NCBI GenBank assembly: GCA_964599655.1
Contig: CAZRGV010000010.1
Coordinates: 9,915 to 73,914, forward strand
Source of the DNA: CAZRGV01 sp964599655
Lineage (GTDB): Bacteria; Planctomycetota; Planctomycetia; Isosphaerales; Isosphaeraceae
DNA: 64,000 nucleotides
Reading direction: 5' to 3'
Made by a program: the position numbers and the translations under genes
The notes under the pieces: model-generated
The model's database searches: none
What the model saw: the letters and a program-made list of their open reading frames with translations, nothing else
Told to the model about the DNA's origin: nothing
In this document: positions 62,250 to 64,000 of the stretch, piece by piece
Layout of the letters: every line of letters starts with the position of its first letter
How positions within the stretch are numbered: the first letter of the stretch is position 1

Positions 62250-63704
62250 ATGGCCACCGTCACCGAGTTTCGCACCCAGATGTACATCAACGGCCAGTGG
62301 GTCGATGCCGACGGAGGGAAGACCCTGGCCGTGATCAACCCGGCCGACGAATCCACGATCACCGAGGTTTCCTTCGGCGGCCGCGCCGAGGCCGAACGAG
62401 CCATCGACGCCGCGGCGAAGGCCATGCCCGACTGGCGGGCCCGGTCGGCCTACGAGCGGGCCAAGATCCTCAAGGGAACCGCCGACCTGATGCGGCAGCG
62501 GGCCGACACGATCGCCCGGACCTTGACCCTCGAACAGGGCAAGCCGTTGCCCGAGGCCCGCGCCGAGGTGTTGCACGCGGCCGACACCTTCGAGTGGTTC
62601 GCCGAGGAAGGGAAGCGCGCCTACGGCCGGATCATTCCACCCTCAAACATGGTCAAGCGCCATTACGCGATCAAACATCCGGTTGGCGTCGTTGGGACGA
62701 TCACGCCGTGGAACTTCCCCGCCGCCCTGCCCAGCCGCAAGATCGCGCCGGCCCTGGCCGTCGGCTGCACGGTGGTCAGCCGCCCGGCCGAGCAAACCCC
62801 ATTGACCTTGATTCAGATGTTCGAATGCCTGGCTGAGGCCGGCATTCCCGACGGCGTGGCCAACCTCGTTCTGGGAAGCCCCCGAGCCGTGGCCGACGCC
62901 TTCTTCGAGCGGCCCGAGGTCCGGAAAATCAGCTTCACGGGCAGCACGGCCGTCGGCAAGGAACTCATTCGCCGCTCGGCCGACGGCGTCAAGCGGCTCA
63001 GCCTGGAACTCGGCGGCCACGCCCCCTTGATCGTCTTCCCCGACGCCGACGTGGAACAGGTGGCCAGGGCGGCGGTCATTGGCAAGTTCCGCAACAATGG
63101 TCAGGTCTGCATCGCTCCCTCACGCTTCTATATTCATGAGAAGATCAGCAAGGCGTTCACCGAGGCCTCCGTCGAACTGGCGAAGGGGCTGAAAATGGGC
63201 AGCGGCCTGGAGGAAGGGGTTCAAGTCGGTCCGATGTTCGAGTCGCGAGCGATGGACAAGGCCCAGGAGTTGATCGACGACGCCCGGCGGCATGGCGCCC
63301 AGATCCTCACCGGCGGCGGCCGCTCGACCCGCTTCGAACGGGGCTACTTCTTCGAGCCGACTGTGATCCGAGGCGTCGACCGCTCGATGAAGATCCTGAC
63401 CGAGGAGCCGTTCGCGCCGGTCATGCCCTTGCTCGATTTCGGCAAGATCGAGGAGGTGATCGCCCAGGCCAACGACACACCGTATGGCCTGGCCGCTTAT
63501 GTGTTCACGAATGATCTTACCGTCGCCACCCTCATGGCCGAGGGGCTGGAGGCCGGTATCATCGCGATCAACGACCCGGTGCCCGCCACGCCGCAGTGCC
63601 CGTTCGGCGGCATGAAGGAGTCGGGGCTTGGTCGGGAGCTTGGGATGGAGGGTCTCGACGCCTACCTTGAGACCAAGTACGTCTCGGTCGGCCTGAGAAG
63701 CTGA
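62250..63704 (+). CDS. gabD: NAD(P)-dependent succinate-semialdehyde dehydrogenase family protein
   Basis: A 484-residue aldehyde dehydrogenase of the GabD type, oxidising succinate semialdehyde or a related aldehyde to the acid in the cytoplasm. Key features are GVVGTITPWNFP (cofactor fold), FTGSTAVGKELI, the general base Glu253 in LELGGHAP, and the nucleophile Cys287 in FRNNGQVCIAPSRFY. PFGGMKESGLGRELG and YLETKYVSVG close the protein as in GabD. One deviation is SRPAEQTPLT, where the family usually has KPAEQTPL, so the conserved cofactor-binding lysine appears to be arginine-flanked serine here. The ATG at 62250 follows GCCGAGGAG. The following monooxygenase starts 18 bp downstream and is probably cotranscribed. 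Confidence 0.88.
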   Translation: MATVTEFRTQMYINGQWVDADGGKTLAVINPADESTITEVSFGGRAEAERAIDAAAKAMPDWRARSAYERAKILKGTADLMRQRADTIARTLTLEQGKPLPEARAEVLHAADTFEWFAEEGKRAYGRIIPPSNMVKRHYAIKHPVGVVGTITPWNFPAALPSRKIAPALAVGCTVVSRPAEQTPLTLIQMFECLAEAGIPDGVANLVLGSPRAVADAFFERPEVRKISFTGSTAVGKELIRRSADGVKRLSLELGGHAPLIVFPDADVEQVARAAVIGKFRNNGQVCIAPSRFYIHEKISKAFTEASVELAKGLKMGSGLEEGVQVGPMFESRAMDKAQELIDDARRHGAQILTGGGRSTRFERGYFFEPTVIRGVDRSMKILTEEPFAPVMPLLDFGKIEEVIAQANDTPYGLAAYVFTNDLTVATLMAEGLEAGIIAINDPVPATPQCPFGGMKESGLGRELGMEGLDAYLETKYVSVGLRS

Positions 63705-63722
63705 GCACGAGGGGGTCGCGCG

Positions 63723-64000
63723 ATGAGTGGCGCCGAGTCGTCTGGTTCCCGGCCCGATGTTCCGGTTCTGGTCGTCGGGGCCGGGCCCGTTGGCCTGACC
63801 CTCGCCTGCGCCCTGGCCCGTCAGGGCGTTCGCTGCCGGATCGTCGATCAAGACGAGGGCCCCACCGACCAGTCGCGCGCCCTGGCCCTGTGGGAGCGGA
63901 CCCTGGAGGTCTTTGACACGCTCGGCCTGATCGAGCCGGTGCTGGCCCGAGGTTGTCGGATGCACGGGCTGAACTCGTACGCCGAGGGCCGCCGCCTGCT
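63723..64000 (+). CDS. FAD-dependent monooxygenase (PheA/TfdB or UbiH-like), 3' truncated by the window
   Basis: The first 92 codons of a flavoprotein hydroxylase. VLVVGAGPVGLTLACALARQG is the dinucleotide-binding GxGxxG fold, given here as core VVGAGPVGLTLACAL, followed by the acidic RIVDQDEG and the block SRALALWERTLEVFDTLGL typical of aromatic-ring or polyketide hydroxylases. The rest lies outside the window. It starts 18 bp after the aldehyde dehydrogenase gene and may form a catabolic pair with it. Substrate unknown. Confidence 0.85.
   Translation, partial: MSGAESSGSRPDVPVLVVGAGPVGLTLACALARQGVRCRIVDQDEGPTDQSRALALWERTLEVFDTLGLIEPVLARGCRMHGLNSYAEGRRL

Noticed and set aside
1..64000. CRISPR arrays, transposases and integrases
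   Set aside because: None seen: no regularly spaced short repeats and no DDE, IS or integrase motifs in the translations read.

Overview
The window is high-GC DNA (roughly 65 percent by eye) from a bacterium that looks like a planctomycete, most probably of the Isosphaeraceae type. The lineage markers are an operon pairing a cytochrome-like PSCyt1/DUF1549/DUF1553 protein with a DUF1501 protein, an ECF sigma factor translationally coupled to a membrane Ser/Thr kinase with C-terminal WD40 repeats, a second kinase fused to a formylglycine-enzyme-like domain, Tat-exported Gfo/Idh/MocA and TIM-barrel proteins, a PEP-CTERM protein and a giant WD40/caspase-like secreted protein. These assignments come from motifs read in the translations; no database search was possible.

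Layout. 1-1.7 kb: end of a chemotaxis operon (CheR-type methyltransferase, then CheB). 1.8-4.6 kb: two SDR dehydrogenases on the minus strand, divergent from a Tat-exported sugar isomerase-like protein. 4.6-14.5 kb: a kinase/FGE-like fusion, the 1811-residue WD40/caspase-like protein and an outer-membrane beta-barrel. 14.6-15.9 kb: an oxidoreductase, then a 0.7 kb gene-free stretch.

16.7-43.7 kb: a complete extracellular contractile injection system (eCIS, Afp/PVC-like). The plus-strand order is cap/terminator (Pvc16-like), a small carboxypeptidase-regulatory-like protein, sheath, tube, second sheath, second tube, LysM tube-capping protein, DUF5908 (Pvc6-like), gpD-like hub, gpV-like spike, gp25, gpJ-like wedge, a beta-propeller/gpI fusion, two related cysteine-rich proteins sharing an unnamed domain, a likely tape measure, a large DUF4157 metalloprotease-like protein and an Lgt-like membrane protein. 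The AAA+ ATPase (Pvc15-like) lies tail to tail on the opposite strand. Most genes touch or overlap, as in one operon. No PAAR tip gene and no phage-type tail fibre was seen. A run of ten Ns inside the operon breaks one gene artificially.

43.8-54.1 kb: a second Gfo/Idh/MocA protein, the DUF1501/DUF1553 pair, a 1.4 kb gene-poor stretch, then the ECF sigma/kinase operon. 54.4-64 kb: tRNA-Ser(GCU), a membrane-anchored HCx5R phosphatase with a small antisense gene at its 3' end, a TolB-like propeller protein, a 100-bp tandem repeat, a TPR protein, MetG, a PEP-CTERM protein, a succinate-semialdehyde dehydrogenase and the start of an FAD monooxygenase.

The main interest is the eCIS. It has the full structural set for an assembled contractile particle, plus parts that are not standard: a propeller-fused wedge, a spike ending in an HxHxH tip, two paralogous cysteine-rich proteins, and a DUF4157 candidate cargo translationally coupled to an Lgt-like membrane protein.
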